A stretch of 64,000 nucleotides of DNA from contig NC_056550.1 of assembly GCF_910596095.1 (NCBI RefSeq), forward strand, positions 6,472,501 to 6,536,500. The letters are read 5' to 3'. This DNA comes from Thunnus maccoyii. Lineage: Eukaryota; Chordata; Actinopteri; Scombriformes; Scombridae. Positions within the stretch are counted from its first letter, which is position 1. Every line of letters starts with the position of its first letter. Positions 38,374 to 48,871 of this stretch are shown one piece after another. Below the pieces are notes generated by a model. The model saw nothing but the letters and a program-made list of their open reading frames with translations, made no database searches and had not been told where the DNA came from. The translations under genes and the position numbers were made by a program.

Positions 38374-39915
38374 CAGTAATTAGGCAGGAGTTGCACCACA
38401 CACCTTTCTGTCTTCTTGAAGGTTTCTACGAGTGCTTTTAACACTCAAACAGGTGAAATCTGCTCATATCTGTGTCCATCCTCCTGAATGTTCAACCCAC
38501 ATATTCAGCACAATCACAAACAAGACACACAGATGTACTGGAACATTCCCTCTTTATACAAGCCAAATGAATGCATCTGAATACTGAAGCTCAAGAAGAC
38601 CGAACACTTTGTCCCTGTTCATGCCTTTTTCCTCTGACCTGCCCGCTCCTTCTCATCAAAACCCTGACATGGAAACACTCAAGACCCTTGTATCAAAATC
38701 ACGCACACCCCTTTTGCCTATCTACCTGAAACCTCTCTTAAATTGCAGCTTTGGTTGTTCCTAAATATTAATCATGAGACTATGTGAACCCTGTTTCATG
38801 TTTGTGTTTTGGGGACACCATTGCTTTCGGTTACAGATACATCAGCGGCCTTTAGCATAATATGGTTTAATAATTATGCATGACACGAGACGAGTTAATC
38901 AAACAGCTGTAAAGAACTGTGACATTTTTCACATACCATACATTACCTTCAATATTTGTGACGTTTTTGTCGGTTTTATCCTTCACTTGTTCCTTCGTCA
39001 TTTCAAATACTTGTTGTCTGTATGGTACTGCGTGTATATAACTGCTCTAATGCATAACTAGCATGAAGATGAGAATGCAGTCAAAACAATTAATATCTCT
39101 TGGCTTTCATGAAATTTGCTATCACTCTGATGCAGTCATGTTTGGCGCAATATCATGTCTAAGGCATAAATGTCTTGCAGATATTAATGACTTTCACATC
39201 TTACTTGGGGCTAAAAATCTTTTGTCTTTTTATTTACGCACAGTCTCGGATGCTACGACTGTATGTGCTGTAAATTGCACATGGACACCAAAACTATTTG
39301 GCAATCATCCTTCTGCCCATTTTCAAGCATTATGCATCCCAGTGATACAAGGTCATGCTCTTATTAACACCCAGAAAGCTGTGTAGAGGAACAAGAGACC
39401 TCTTTTTCAAGTGTTTTCAGGTTTTTAAAAACAAAGCAATACATTAAAATATGCAAAAACATCAAATGAAAGAAATCACAGTAAAATAAATGCAATTCAA
39501 TTTAATATCTCTACATTTAGTATCAAGATTCAACAGTGTTATAGATTATTCCAAGAGGATGAAGCATCAGATTTGGTAGCTATTTACACACTATTAAAGC
39601 AATCAAAGGAAAATATAATATTACAGGACAGAAATTCCTATTTATGCAACTTTAGAGAGGAAACCATAACAGCACCTTATGATGTGTTCCTGTTTCCTGG
39701 TATTTCTCTTATTTATTTGTAGATACAATGTATACTATTCCTGTGTCATGGATGTCACTTTCTTTTAGAACCCCTTTTCTTTTTGCGTTACACCTTCGCC
39801 CTCTTGTCACATCTCTCCCGAACCCTCTTCTTCCTGGCCCCCTTGTTGTGCCACCCGTTCTGTTTGATGCATGCATCTCTAATGGATGCACCAAGTGATC
39901 TTGACTGTGTCACAG

Positions 39916-40895
39916 GAGACGAGAAGAGAGATGAAATGGATGAAGATCAGAAGCTGCAAACACACTTACAGGAAGACAACCAGAACCAGAACCACACCAC
40001 CACTGTTCCTATAGCCAATGGCCACTATCTGGCATTGGTCCCAGGCAACAGGAGGCCAATTGACCCTACACTTGCAGCACATTTTGCCAAGATCGCACCC
40101 CCTCCACCTTTGATAGAGACCAACACTGACAGTCGCACAGGTGGAGAACAGTTGAGAAGGCTGGAGCAACACCAGGAAAAGCTGAGAGAGATGCAGCACC
40201 GTCAAGAACAGGAGAGGCAGAAGAGGCAGTGGCTGGAGGAGGAACGGCTAAGGCTGGAGCAGCAGAAGCAGCTGGAGAAGCAGCGGAGGGAGCTCCTCCA
40301 GCTGCAGCTGCAGCAGCAGCAGCAGGAGCACCGGCAGCGCAGGCAGGTTATGCAGTGGCAGCTCGAGCTGGAGCAGCAGTACCGGATGCAGCAAAAACAG
40401 ATCCAACAGCAGCAGCAGTTGAGGAGGAGCCCAACCGGAGTCATGCTCTCGCCATCCTCAGGGCTCTGCACCATCTATGAAGCCATGGAAACCAGTGATG
40501 AGGAGGAAGAGGCCAGAGGAGAGCAGAACAGGAACACACAGGTTCTAGGGAGGAGGGTGCCATCTTCCCCGAGTGTGACACAGGATTTCCAGAGGCAGCT
40601 GCGTCCAGTGCCTCCTCAGGACCTGGAGTGGAACAAGAAGGTGGACATGGTGCAGCAGCTCATCAATCAGACCCTGATGTTGTCTGGAGATGGAGGCTGC
40701 CCTCCTCTCCTCCTCCTCCCTGTGGGGACAGGGGGCACCTTAAGCCCCTTGGAGAGTAGCATGTGGCCCAACATGCTGCCCCAGTTCAGCCCTCCTGCTG
40801 CTACAGTCACCTCCGTCAGCAGCTACTCCCCAGACAGCCGGGGCAGCTCCCCTCCTGGAGACTGGACTGTGGTGGAGGTGGAGACCCAGCACTGA
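39916..40895 (+). CDS. Coiled-coil C-terminal exon, probably the long-form end of gene 1
   Basis: A pyrimidine-rich stretch before 'ctgtgtcacag' gives a strong acceptor at 39915. The frame then runs 326 codons to TGA at 40893. It opens two bases into a codon, exactly complementing the phase-1 donor at 36543, so splicing yields ...FLA-G-DEKRDEMDEDQ. It encodes an Asp/Glu/Gln-rich start and a conserved-looking NGHYLALVPGNRRPIDP segment. Then comes a Gln/Glu/Arg/Leu coiled coil of about 100 residues with CAG-encoded Gln runs (about 40146-40430), an acidic LCTIYEAMETSDEEEE motif and a Pro/Ser-rich end. I do not recognise a named domain. Alternatively it is a separate gene starting at an in-frame ATG near 39869 or 39884. 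I prefer the spliced reading because of the phase match and same strand. Confidence 0.7.
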
Positions 40896-41022
40896 AGACA
40901 ACGAATCAACAGATCTACCGATCAGGTCGATCAACCAGTGAACAAATACTTACAGATACTTAGAGAAATACGCTTATTCCCTTTCTGGCGGACAGTTAAA
41001 TGAGAAGATTGATTCCAGTTCC

Positions 41023-41192
41023 ATATGGTAAATGCTAGGTTGGATCAGCCAGAGGGACAAACTCTTGTGAGCATGGTTAGGGTTAAGGTTAGGGTTATGT
41101 GCACAATGAAGAAACAGAACGTGCACAAATCTTGCAAGAGTTTTAGAAATCATCCGTCAGGCTGATCCAATCTAGCACCAATCATTTCATAT
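41023..41192. mobile_element. Small terminally inverted element, 170 bp, containing telomere-like repeats
   Basis: Left and right halves are imperfect reverse complements. The best-matching core is 17 bp, 'gctaggttggatcagcc' at 41034-41050 against 41160-41176 (one mismatch), and 'aactcttg' is also shared. The central part holds three GGTTAG-type hexamer units. No frame is present. Confidence 0.65.
41075..41097 (+). repeat. Short interstitial telomere-like repeat
   Basis: GGTTAG GGTTAA GGTTAG GGTTA: four near-perfect TTAGGG-type units in the middle of a small inverted element. Confidence 0.85.
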
Positions 41193-41227
41193 TTGTCAGC
41201 TGGTTAGCTTAGTTTAGCATAAAGACC

Positions 41228-41591
41228 CAGCGTTGCTGGATGTATGATAATTATGGTATTTGTACAATAACTTTGCCCTCTGTACGATGTACAATCAATA
41301 ATGCCAAAAGTCCCATAATGTCTGACAATTTGATCATTTTGTGACACTTAGTATTAGCACAGGGTAACCTGTACGTGCTACATCCCACAAGTTGCGTCGA
41401 TTGCTGCCTTCCAGTGTCGCGCCAGAACCAGTTCTTGTAATACATCCATGCAGCAGACCTTGTTTTCTGAAATTACATATATACGCCTATTTGTTGTCAT
41501 GGTTATGACTTACATTTGATAATTTTCCTCAAAATACGATCATTTTAAGCCTCTGGTACAATACTTTAACATTTCCCATCTGGCAACGCTG
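41228..41591. mobile_element. hAT-like non-autonomous element with 8-bp target duplication
   Basis: The left terminus cagcgttgctggatg and right terminus cagcgttgccagatg (reverse complement) agree at 13 of 15 positions. The CAGNGTTG form is typical of the hAT superfamily. It is flanked by 'taaagacc' on the left and 'taaagact' on the right, an 8-bp duplication with one mismatch, as expected for hAT insertion. Removing it restores the family B wording 'cataaagactggaaacagg'. There is no transposase frame. Confidence 0.8.
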
Positions 41592-44142
41592 TAAAGACTG
41601 GAAACAGGGAAACAGCTAGCTAGCTTTGACCAAAGTTGACCAAATTCCACCAACCACCACTGCAAAAGCTCTCTAGTTAATACATGGTCCTTTTGTTGAA
41701 TCCATACAAAGAAAATGTGTAAATTGACCATTTGCTGCTTTATAGAGGTTTATGTGGTGGACTCTTTCATGGTAGCCAGGCAACCAGTGGATACCCCAGA
41801 AGGTTACCACTTCCACACAATGAGATGTAACCTGTTCGTTTGTGAGCTTTAGAGGTGCTGGTAGGCAGATTTTTAACCTTTGGACAGAGCCAGGCTAGCT
41901 GTTTCCCCCTGTTCCCAGTCTTTATGCTAAGCTAAGCTAACTGGCTGCTGGCAGTAGCTTCATGTTAAAGAGACAAACACAAGAATGAGATTGTCTCATC
42001 GTCTCATCTAACTCTCCGTCAGAAAGTGAATAAGAGTATCTTCCAAAATGTTGAACTACTCCTATAATCATAAATATGCAATACACCGTAAGACTGAAAT
42101 TTAGTGACAGATTCATATTTATATTTAAAAAGCCAAACTATTTTAAAACATATCACACAATGCAGTCATATCTGAAGCCACACAGGGATTTCAAGGAGTT
42201 GAGAGCACATCAGATTATTTATTATCATATGACCACACAAACTTTACTTTCAACTGATTTCAGATCTTCCTTATTTATTTTTAGAAGACTTTGTAGATGC
42301 ACCGTGTCATTAATTACTGTTACCCAGACATGCATATCACATACTGTAGCCTCACATTAAAGCATGTTTCCTTACCAGAAGCACTTAATACTGTAGCACT
42401 CCTCGGCTGTCTTACTCTGAAATGCACTGTAACTGCTTTAGAAACACTGTTGTCATGTGTTGCGTGGGGGGCAGCGCTCCACTGTATAGTCTCTTTTGTA
42501 TGTGTCACAACCAGATACTGAGACCAAATTTTGGTTACCTCTCAAACGAGGGATTGAGCTATGACAAATTGCACTTGATTTTTTCTTCTAATTATTGTGT
42601 GGGGCAAAGTATTTATAGAGGTAAGTGGTAATACTGTTAATAGTTTTACATGTTTGTGAACCCAAATTCCTCATAGTGAAGTGTTAAACAAAGAAACCCT
42701 GAAACAACCCCATTGTGTGTGTCAAATAGGATTATTTGGGTGAAAAAGCTTTCACGACATTCACTGTTCTCTGGTCAGTAAATGTTACTGTGACTTCACT
42801 GGACAGCCGGGATTTCATGGACTTAATAGAGCTGTCAGTCATGGAGGAAGAGGGGGGCGTGAGAGAGAAGAAGGCCCTCCTTGTTCTGCGTGCGAGGGGA
42901 GGGGAGGAGGGTGGGAAGGCTGGGAGGGTGCTGGACTGATGGGGGTGAGGGTGCTGGTGGTGGTCGACGGGGGTTGGGGGGCAGGGGTGTAGTTGTTGTC
43001 TTCCCTCTGGCATTCCAAAGTTGTAACCTCATTTCCTGGGTCGCCCAGTATTCAGGGAGTCTCCGAGGTTACCAATGATGTCATGGTGGGAGAGAAAGGA
43101 GGATGTCTGAGATGAGACAATGCACCACTCTGGAGGGGATGTGGGGATGGGAGGGTACAGGGGGGGCAGGGGGTACTCAACTACCAACACTCAGTCCACA
43201 ATTTATATTTAATATGTATTCACTTTAACATAAGCCTGTTATGAGTTTCTACACATTGTCCATATATTTTGCTCTGTTCTTATAGCTTTGTGATCTGTGC
43301 AATATATTAGAAACATGTTTGATATTTATGACAAATCAGGTGATCATAACTTATCAACATATCTTATAAACTGTGATTTTAAAGGTCCTGCGTGTAGAGA
43401 AAAAGCACCTGTGTGTTTCTCTTTGTGTCTGTACAAGGTAGGTGAGGTCAGTCTGAGACCACAGAAAATAAAAACACAACACCGCCACCTGTTGGCTGCA
43501 TGAGTGAGACACTAACCTACATTTTAAAATAAATCCTTAGATCTGTGTTTTGTATTCAGATCTAATATACTTCACTTTTATGTACAATTGCTACTATGCT
43601 ACTATCAGTAAAATGCACAATTTTATATGATTCTGAAGAGTTACATGAATTTATGACATTTGAAAGCAGCATGTACAGAATATAGTTTTCTAAATCACTT
43701 AACAATTTATACCGCAGTTACACTGTGCATGTTCTATCAAATTATGTTTGTGTGTGTGTAAACATGGCCGCTGCTGCTGTATGCTGCTATATATTGGTAC
43801 TTATCATATTTAAGAGTTTTTATTAAGAATTATAGTCTTATATAAGAGTAAGCACAACTAACTATAATAATGCATGCAGACCTATATGTGCTCCTGTATT
43901 GTTTTGATAATATAGTCTACAGTGCCTCAAGTTCCTTTTTATTGATATTTTTTTGTGTAACTTAAATTTCATATAATACAATTCACATACAATATAAGTG
44001 TTTACATTCTTAATATGTTAATATTTGTTTTGTGAATGTTTGTCATCATCTTCTTTTGTGTTGCAGAAACGTTCTGTGGTGTTGTGTCATTGGCCGAATC
44101 ATTTTCAGTACGAAATGTGAAAAATCACTGCTCTGAATATTA

Positions 44143-44148
44143 AATAAA
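44143..44148 (+). terminator. Candidate distal polyadenylation signal AATAAA
   Basis: A canonical hexamer followed within 20-50 nt by GT-rich 'ctggtgttcatacgtgtgca'. An acceptor-like 'cttttgtgttgcag' lies about 75 nt upstream, so this could be a small 3' UTR exon. Assignment to the long form of gene 1 is tentative. Confidence 0.35.
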
Positions 44149-44479
44149 ATTGCTTGAAAGCTGGTGTTCATACGTGTGCAGTGGTGCTTATGTCAGACTT
44201 TTAATGATCACTTTACATGTGAAAATATGAAGGAAATGAGAGGCAGCACCCCAGAGACATTGTACAGTCTAGTTATTGGTGTGTAAACAATATTTATGAA
44301 GCATTTTACAGAACAGTGATTATTACATTGGAAATAGTAGTAATTGTTATTCTACTGTCAGAACTATTGACATACATACAGACAATAGTACTGTAATGAT
44401 AAAGATAATGTAGTGAACACCAGGTGGCAACAACAACCATCTACCAGGGGAATCCAACAATATCATATTTGTGCTCTGT

Positions 44480-45030
44480 CTGTATTAACTAGTGGTGAAA
44501 AGTAACTAAATACATTTACTTAAATGTGGATGTAAAGTACAATCTTGATATAGTATTTTCATTTTATGCTATTTCACTTCAACTCCATTACTTTTCAGAG
44601 TGAAATATTGGACAACATTTATCTGACAGCTATGTTTACCGGATACTTTTCAGATTATTATCTGTGTAATATTCACACAAAGCATGTGATAACTTATAAA
44701 ACACAATGCAGTGTTTAAGATTAAACCAGTGAGGCCCAATACTTTGGTTTGTGAACCTTTATTTAAAAAAGCAGTGTTTAGTTGGGGGCCTTTGTCATGT
44801 TTCAGATGTCTGTGACTTGTTAGCAGTTTCATCAAAGAGACATTTCCCCTCTAAACTTCTCAAATGGTTTCTATTTCACAAAAAAAGGTAAAATTATATA
44901 ACATTTCCCAAAAAAGCAAAGATTAAAGAACACGCTCTCTTAACTCCCCATTAATCAACTCATGACCCTCAGATTTATACTGTGACCACCTGGAGGGGCC
45001 AGACCTCCAGTTTGGGAACAACTGGACTAA
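44480..45030. repeat. Fish interspersed repeat fragments
   Basis: Contains 'gtggtgaaaagtaactaaat', 'catttatctgacagctatgt' and, toward the end, 'ggaggggccagacctccagt'. I recognise this as wording recurrent in fish genomes. No termini were resolved. Confidence 0.45.
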
Positions 45031-46716
45031 CTCTATATAAAATAATTCAAACAAGCTCCACCTCAACCAGCTACAACAGTAAAATGCTGCTTGTGCATTG
45101 ACACAACAGTAACAATGTAATAAATCAAAAATAAGGCATTATGGTTAACTTGTAGCTTATGAGGACACTAAAAGAACTTAGATGTTTGTTGTGGACACAC
45201 AGTCCATGAAAGCCTTCTCAGAAATGTTTGATTTGACAGCATCTCCTGTTCAGAGGAGGTGTAATATTTAGCTTATGGGGTCAGAGGTCAATGAATCCAG
45301 GATCCCAGGAGTCTCAGCTGAATTCAGTTTAATACTTTTTTGTCCAATAAAGTAACTAACTATTAACTAAGGGACATTTAGTTAATAGTTGGTTATAGTT
45401 TAGTTAATAATACAACATTAGAAAATCACAAAAACATCGAATTTGATAAATTTGATTGAAGTTTTAAAGGGTCTGTCCAAATGTGCAGGAGAGAGATCAC
45501 AGGCAAATTCAGAGCTAAGTCTTATTTTTGCAGTCTACCCATTTCATTGAGAGTGTATTCAATGAATGAATGAATGAGAGTGAGTTAATACATTTGCTCT
45601 CCCTGCATATGTTTTGGGGCGTTGCTCCCTTATGTCTGTGAGAGATTTCAGTGATACAGTGATGATACTGTTGCTGCACCCATCTGCATGGTGAATTCCT
45701 GTAGTGAAAATAAGTCTTTCATTCATCCATCTGCTGTAGTAATGTGCAGTGCAGGCTGCTTGGGTTTCTTCTCTGTGGTGATTTTCTTACAGCAGATGGG
45801 AGCCATTTGACACTGCAGAAGAGAACAAATGCAAGAGTCTGATAAATACAGTAAATGTTATGACAGCAGTAGTGAGAGGGAGGATTTCACCCTGCTGAAG
45901 TGCCCCTGAACACAACACCTCCGGGAGATGGAATAGTGACAAAAGGTAAAAAGGGGAATCCAAGAAGGTTAATCTGGCCATGCTCATCTTCATATTGACA
46001 GAAATTGTATTCCTTAGAAGGACTTTGATCTTACATCCTGGGATTCAAGAGCCTAAATTCTTTAATACATACACAAAAAAGCTGTACAGTTATATACAAG
46101 TGGGCCCTATATCAATAACAGTGGAGCTAACATATCTGCTAGCTTTGTTAGCTTTCTCAAGGCCAATAATACACTGTAATGCCCAAACGTGATCAACAGG
46201 TCTCAGGTGGAAGCAGGAGGGCGCTGAGCTGCAGCAGAGATCCACGTCAAGCTGCCTGCAGACAGACAACAGCACAGGAAGCAGCAGCCTGGTTTCAACA
46301 TAAAAGCACGTAACTCACTCAAGAAAAGGATTTTTCAGTTGTTAATAAGCAAATCAGGGCAAGATTCCTTTAACAATGTTCAAAGAAGTTTTTTGAAAAA
46401 TGTTGGCTTTTAATTGCTCTTTAAAGACTGTAGAGCCACAATATAATCTGCACAAAGAAAGCTACATTTAATTTCAGAGTAGGTCTACACCTCAGATACA
46501 ACACATAGATTAAAGCTGACTTTAATAAGATATGTTTTAAGTTTGCATGTAGTAAAGTTGACCTAATGATTCCACTCGTCATTATCAAAAAGTGTTTCCC
46601 ATTTGTAATTCCTGTTGTTATTACATTCATTTTTCCACTGGGTCTGCTGCTGTGTGTGGCAAGAGGGCCACACTGTCTATTTGACATAATCCTGTCCCCA
46701 TGGTACACTGACACAT

Positions 46717-46753
46717 TAGTAAGCTCTGTCAAAATAATTGACAGAGCTTACTA
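46717..46753. repeat. Perfect 16-bp hairpin
   Basis: Arms 46717-46732 and 46738-46753 are exact reverse complements (tagtaagctctgtcaa and its partner) with a 5-nt AATAA loop. Confidence 0.9.
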
Positions 46754-47240
46754 TAGTGATAATTACTTACTACAATGATAATTAAAAATAATTTATACAT
46801 TTTTAAATGTAAAACTCTTTATATGTACATTGTATATTAAAATGGGCTTCAATTTACCACATGTTTTTGTGATTATGTTAGCCAGAAGTAATTTGTTGTA
46901 ATGTTAATGCCTTCAGCATATCATGATATCAGTGACTTTGCAAGCCTGAATGTTTTCATGACTCATCCATCATCTCAGAGATTCTGTGTGATGTAGCTAC
47001 AAAGGTTTGCTCAATGAATTATTTCTTTGTTTTCGTGTTTTCTGGAGCTTTTTCTGAGCAAATGATGTTTTTGGAGCCAAAACTGGTGTTTGTGCCTCAT
47101 TACTACAGTGAGTAACTTGTCAAACTGCTCATTATGGGCCTTTATGTGCCAGTAAGTTTCTACTGGCACAATAATCATAAAATGCATTGTTTTTTTTATT
47201 TTGTATTCCATTTTATTGATAGATACAGACACAGACAGAC

Positions 47241-47279
<39 letters not shown>
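47241..47279. repeat. (TGAT)n tetranucleotide repeat
   Basis: About nine TGAT units, preceded by CAGA units. The flank 'gagtaccaaagggaaacttc' suggests the tail of a short interspersed element. It gives a false Asn-Gln-Ser-Ile frame on the minus strand. Confidence 0.9.
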
Positions 47280-47519
47280 GTACCAAAGGGAAACTTCAGT
47301 ATTACAGCCACTTAAATCACAAAATAAATAAAAAAACAATGATGTAGGTACAGAAAACAATTATATACAATAACTAAACAGACTAACTCAATATAAAACA
47401 AACATGCCTTGACATGCTAGTTTTATTTTGAAGGCTGGGGCTGGCTGAACCGGAAGTCGTGTTTTGTATTCTTGACATGTTTTCACATTTGTTCTTCCTC
47501 CTCCCCACCAGCATCACTC

Positions 47520-47986
47520 ACCGGCACTCAGCTGTCCGCAGAGCCGATCAGGAGCGCACCTCAGCGGGGGTGATGGCCTCAGATTCCCCTAACAAGCCGA
47601 GCAGTGTGTGGTGGTGAATCCTCACAGTGTTTCCTCACTGAGGATGACAGATAAAGAAACCCTCTCAGACTACAGGACACACTGCACTGCGTGATGCAGA
47701 TCAGAGTCCAAGAGGAGGTGATGGTCTCCTCCTCTCCTCTCTGCTCACCTGGTCCTCTATCGTGTCATTTTGTTCATCTGCTCTTCCTGCATGTTGCGTT
47801 CAAACTGCGCCTTCATCTGGACTATTAAGAGCTCTTTTTTGAAAAATTACAGGACATCAAACGCGGTTCTGCTTGTTTTCAACCATTTAACCAACTTCTA
47901 TTGTAATTTCTATAATGATCTGAGGGCTGCAAAGTGAGACAGACATTCATAGAAGTCACCTGGCGTCGCCGTCTAATTGGCAGCAC
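47520..47986 (+). other. Probable 5' leader of gene 2, with upstream ORFs
   Basis: GC-richer than its surroundings, it runs directly into the ATG at 47987. Three upstream ATG frames are seen: 47573-47617 (MASDSPNKPSSVWW then stop), one beginning at about 47643 (17 codons including stop) and one near 47695 (about 44 codons). The start of transcription is unknown. An acceptor-like 'cctccccaccag' ends near 47511, so this could be an internal leader exon. Confidence 0.45.
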
Positions 47987-48013
47987 ATGATGGCCAATAA
48001 CAACGAGCTACAG
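47987..48013 (+). CDS. Candidate coding first exon of gene 2 (MMANNNELQ...)
   Basis: Tandem ATG codons at 47987 and 47990 open a nine-codon segment. It ends 'gctacag|gtgagt', a near-perfect donor with GT at 48014. The exon ends in phase 0. The second ATG has A at -3, is followed by G, and is the better start. Nothing in nine residues identifies the protein. No acceptor-flanked continuation is evident before the exon at 63721, which is itself a start exon, so the next shared exon is probably beyond the window. A non-coding RNA leader cannot be excluded. Confidence 0.5.
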
Positions 48014-48232
48014 GTGAGTTTCTCAACTTTTGCTTTTTCATCATCCACTGCGTTAACGCTGCTGTGTTGTTGTGCATATTAGACCTCAAAACACATAAAC
48101 ATGTACATGTAAACGAGGAAAACATTTGCAGATTTTTTAAAAAAGAATAACTCGTTGGTTTCTGTACGACTGGAGGAAGTCTGTGATGGAAATACCCATC
48201 CTCTTGTTCTGATGAGAGAGTCTGTTCTTTAA

Positions 48233-48700
48233 AGGGGCATTCCAGCCATTTATTATTGCACTTCCTTAAATTTCCAACGAGACAGTTTTGGAAAGAATTG
48301 TTAAAATTGAAACAGTAGAGGTTAAGTTATCTTGACTTTTCATCCCTATGTGGGTCAAGCTCCAAAAATGCTAAATCCTACAGTTCCTATTATGCAACTC
48401 AATAGCGTCTTTCATTTGACACTCCGTGCCTGCTAATGCACTTCTGTTCTCATTAGTTTCACAGTTGGATAATATCAGAGCTTTGAGAAAAATAAATCTT
48501 TTTAATCATAATTTCAACTTAGAAATTATGACTTATGTGAACATAAGTTTGTAAGTCAGAGACTGACAATTATGGAATCTCCCACGTGACATGAATGTAG
48601 CAAAAGCCCAAGCTAAGTAACCCTCATGACATCATCAGGGTTATTTTCTCAGAAGCTCATTACAAAGTCACAAAAACATTATACAACTGTTTTTACAGGC
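48233..48700 (+). repeat. Repeat family E, copy 1
   Basis: Starts 'tttaaaggggcattccagcc' and contains 'ctattatgcaactcaatagc'. The latter is closely matched by 'ccataatgcaactctatagc' near 58877, with similar spacing to a 'ccctgcctg'-type block. It is a dispersed non-coding repeat, and the right edge is uncertain. Confidence 0.5.
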
Positions 48701-48716
48701 TAAGTACTCCCCGTTA

Positions 48717-48871
48717 CAACTGCAACTAACAGTTTTCATCATCAGTCACTCAGTAAGTCTTGACAGCGGAGGAGCTTGAACCAGAGAATGCATGGTTGGT
48801 TTTTGTTTGAAAAAATAATAGATTATCAAAGTAGCTGAAGATTAATTTGTTGTCACAACTAATCGTTGCTG
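48717..48871. repeat. Repeat family C, copy 3 (short)
   Basis: Begins 'acaactgcaactaacagttt' and ends 'cacaactaatcgttgctg', with inverted ends like the element at 17748. It looks internally deleted to about 155 bp. Confidence 0.55.

Larger units (their letters stand above)
40950..42066. mobile_element. Repeat family B, copy 2, with two elements inserted
   Basis: The left landmark 'ttattccctttctggcggac' and right landmark 'ttattcactttctgacggag' (reverse complement) are inverted ends of the same type as the 20653-21160 element. Internal 'ttagcttagtttagcataaa' and 'tatgctaagctaagctaact' confirm the family. It starts about 55 nt after the stop codon at 40895. Two other terminally inverted elements interrupt it (41023-41192 and 41228-41591). 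Its outer edges are approximate. Confidence 0.65.
40896..44170 (+). other. Possible 3' UTR of the long form
   Basis: No coding exon is visible. The first 1.1 kb is a nested transposon cluster. AATAAA hexamers occur near 43466 and 43525 and at 44143. The last is followed by GT-rich sequence. The true end of the transcript cannot be chosen from sequence alone. Confidence 0.4.
42067..47486. other. Intergenic region between gene 1 and gene 2
   Basis: No supported exon. It is AT-rich with repeat fragments, including a 'ttaaaggtcctgcgtgtaga' start near 43379 and a 'gtggtgaaaagtaactaaat' repeat at about 44480-45030. A perfect hairpin lies at 46717-46753 and a TGAT run at 47241. The short frames are unsupported. 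Confidence 0.55.

Noticed and set aside
39783..39915. Extension of the coiled-coil frame upstream to 39783
   Set aside because: The segment is pyrimidine-rich, begins with TTG and ends in a strong acceptor AG, so it looks like intron. An in-frame ATG start near 39869 or 39884 is kept as the alternative.
47241..47279. Possible CRISPR-like or regulatory array
   Set aside because: It is a simple TGAT tetranucleotide run without spacers.
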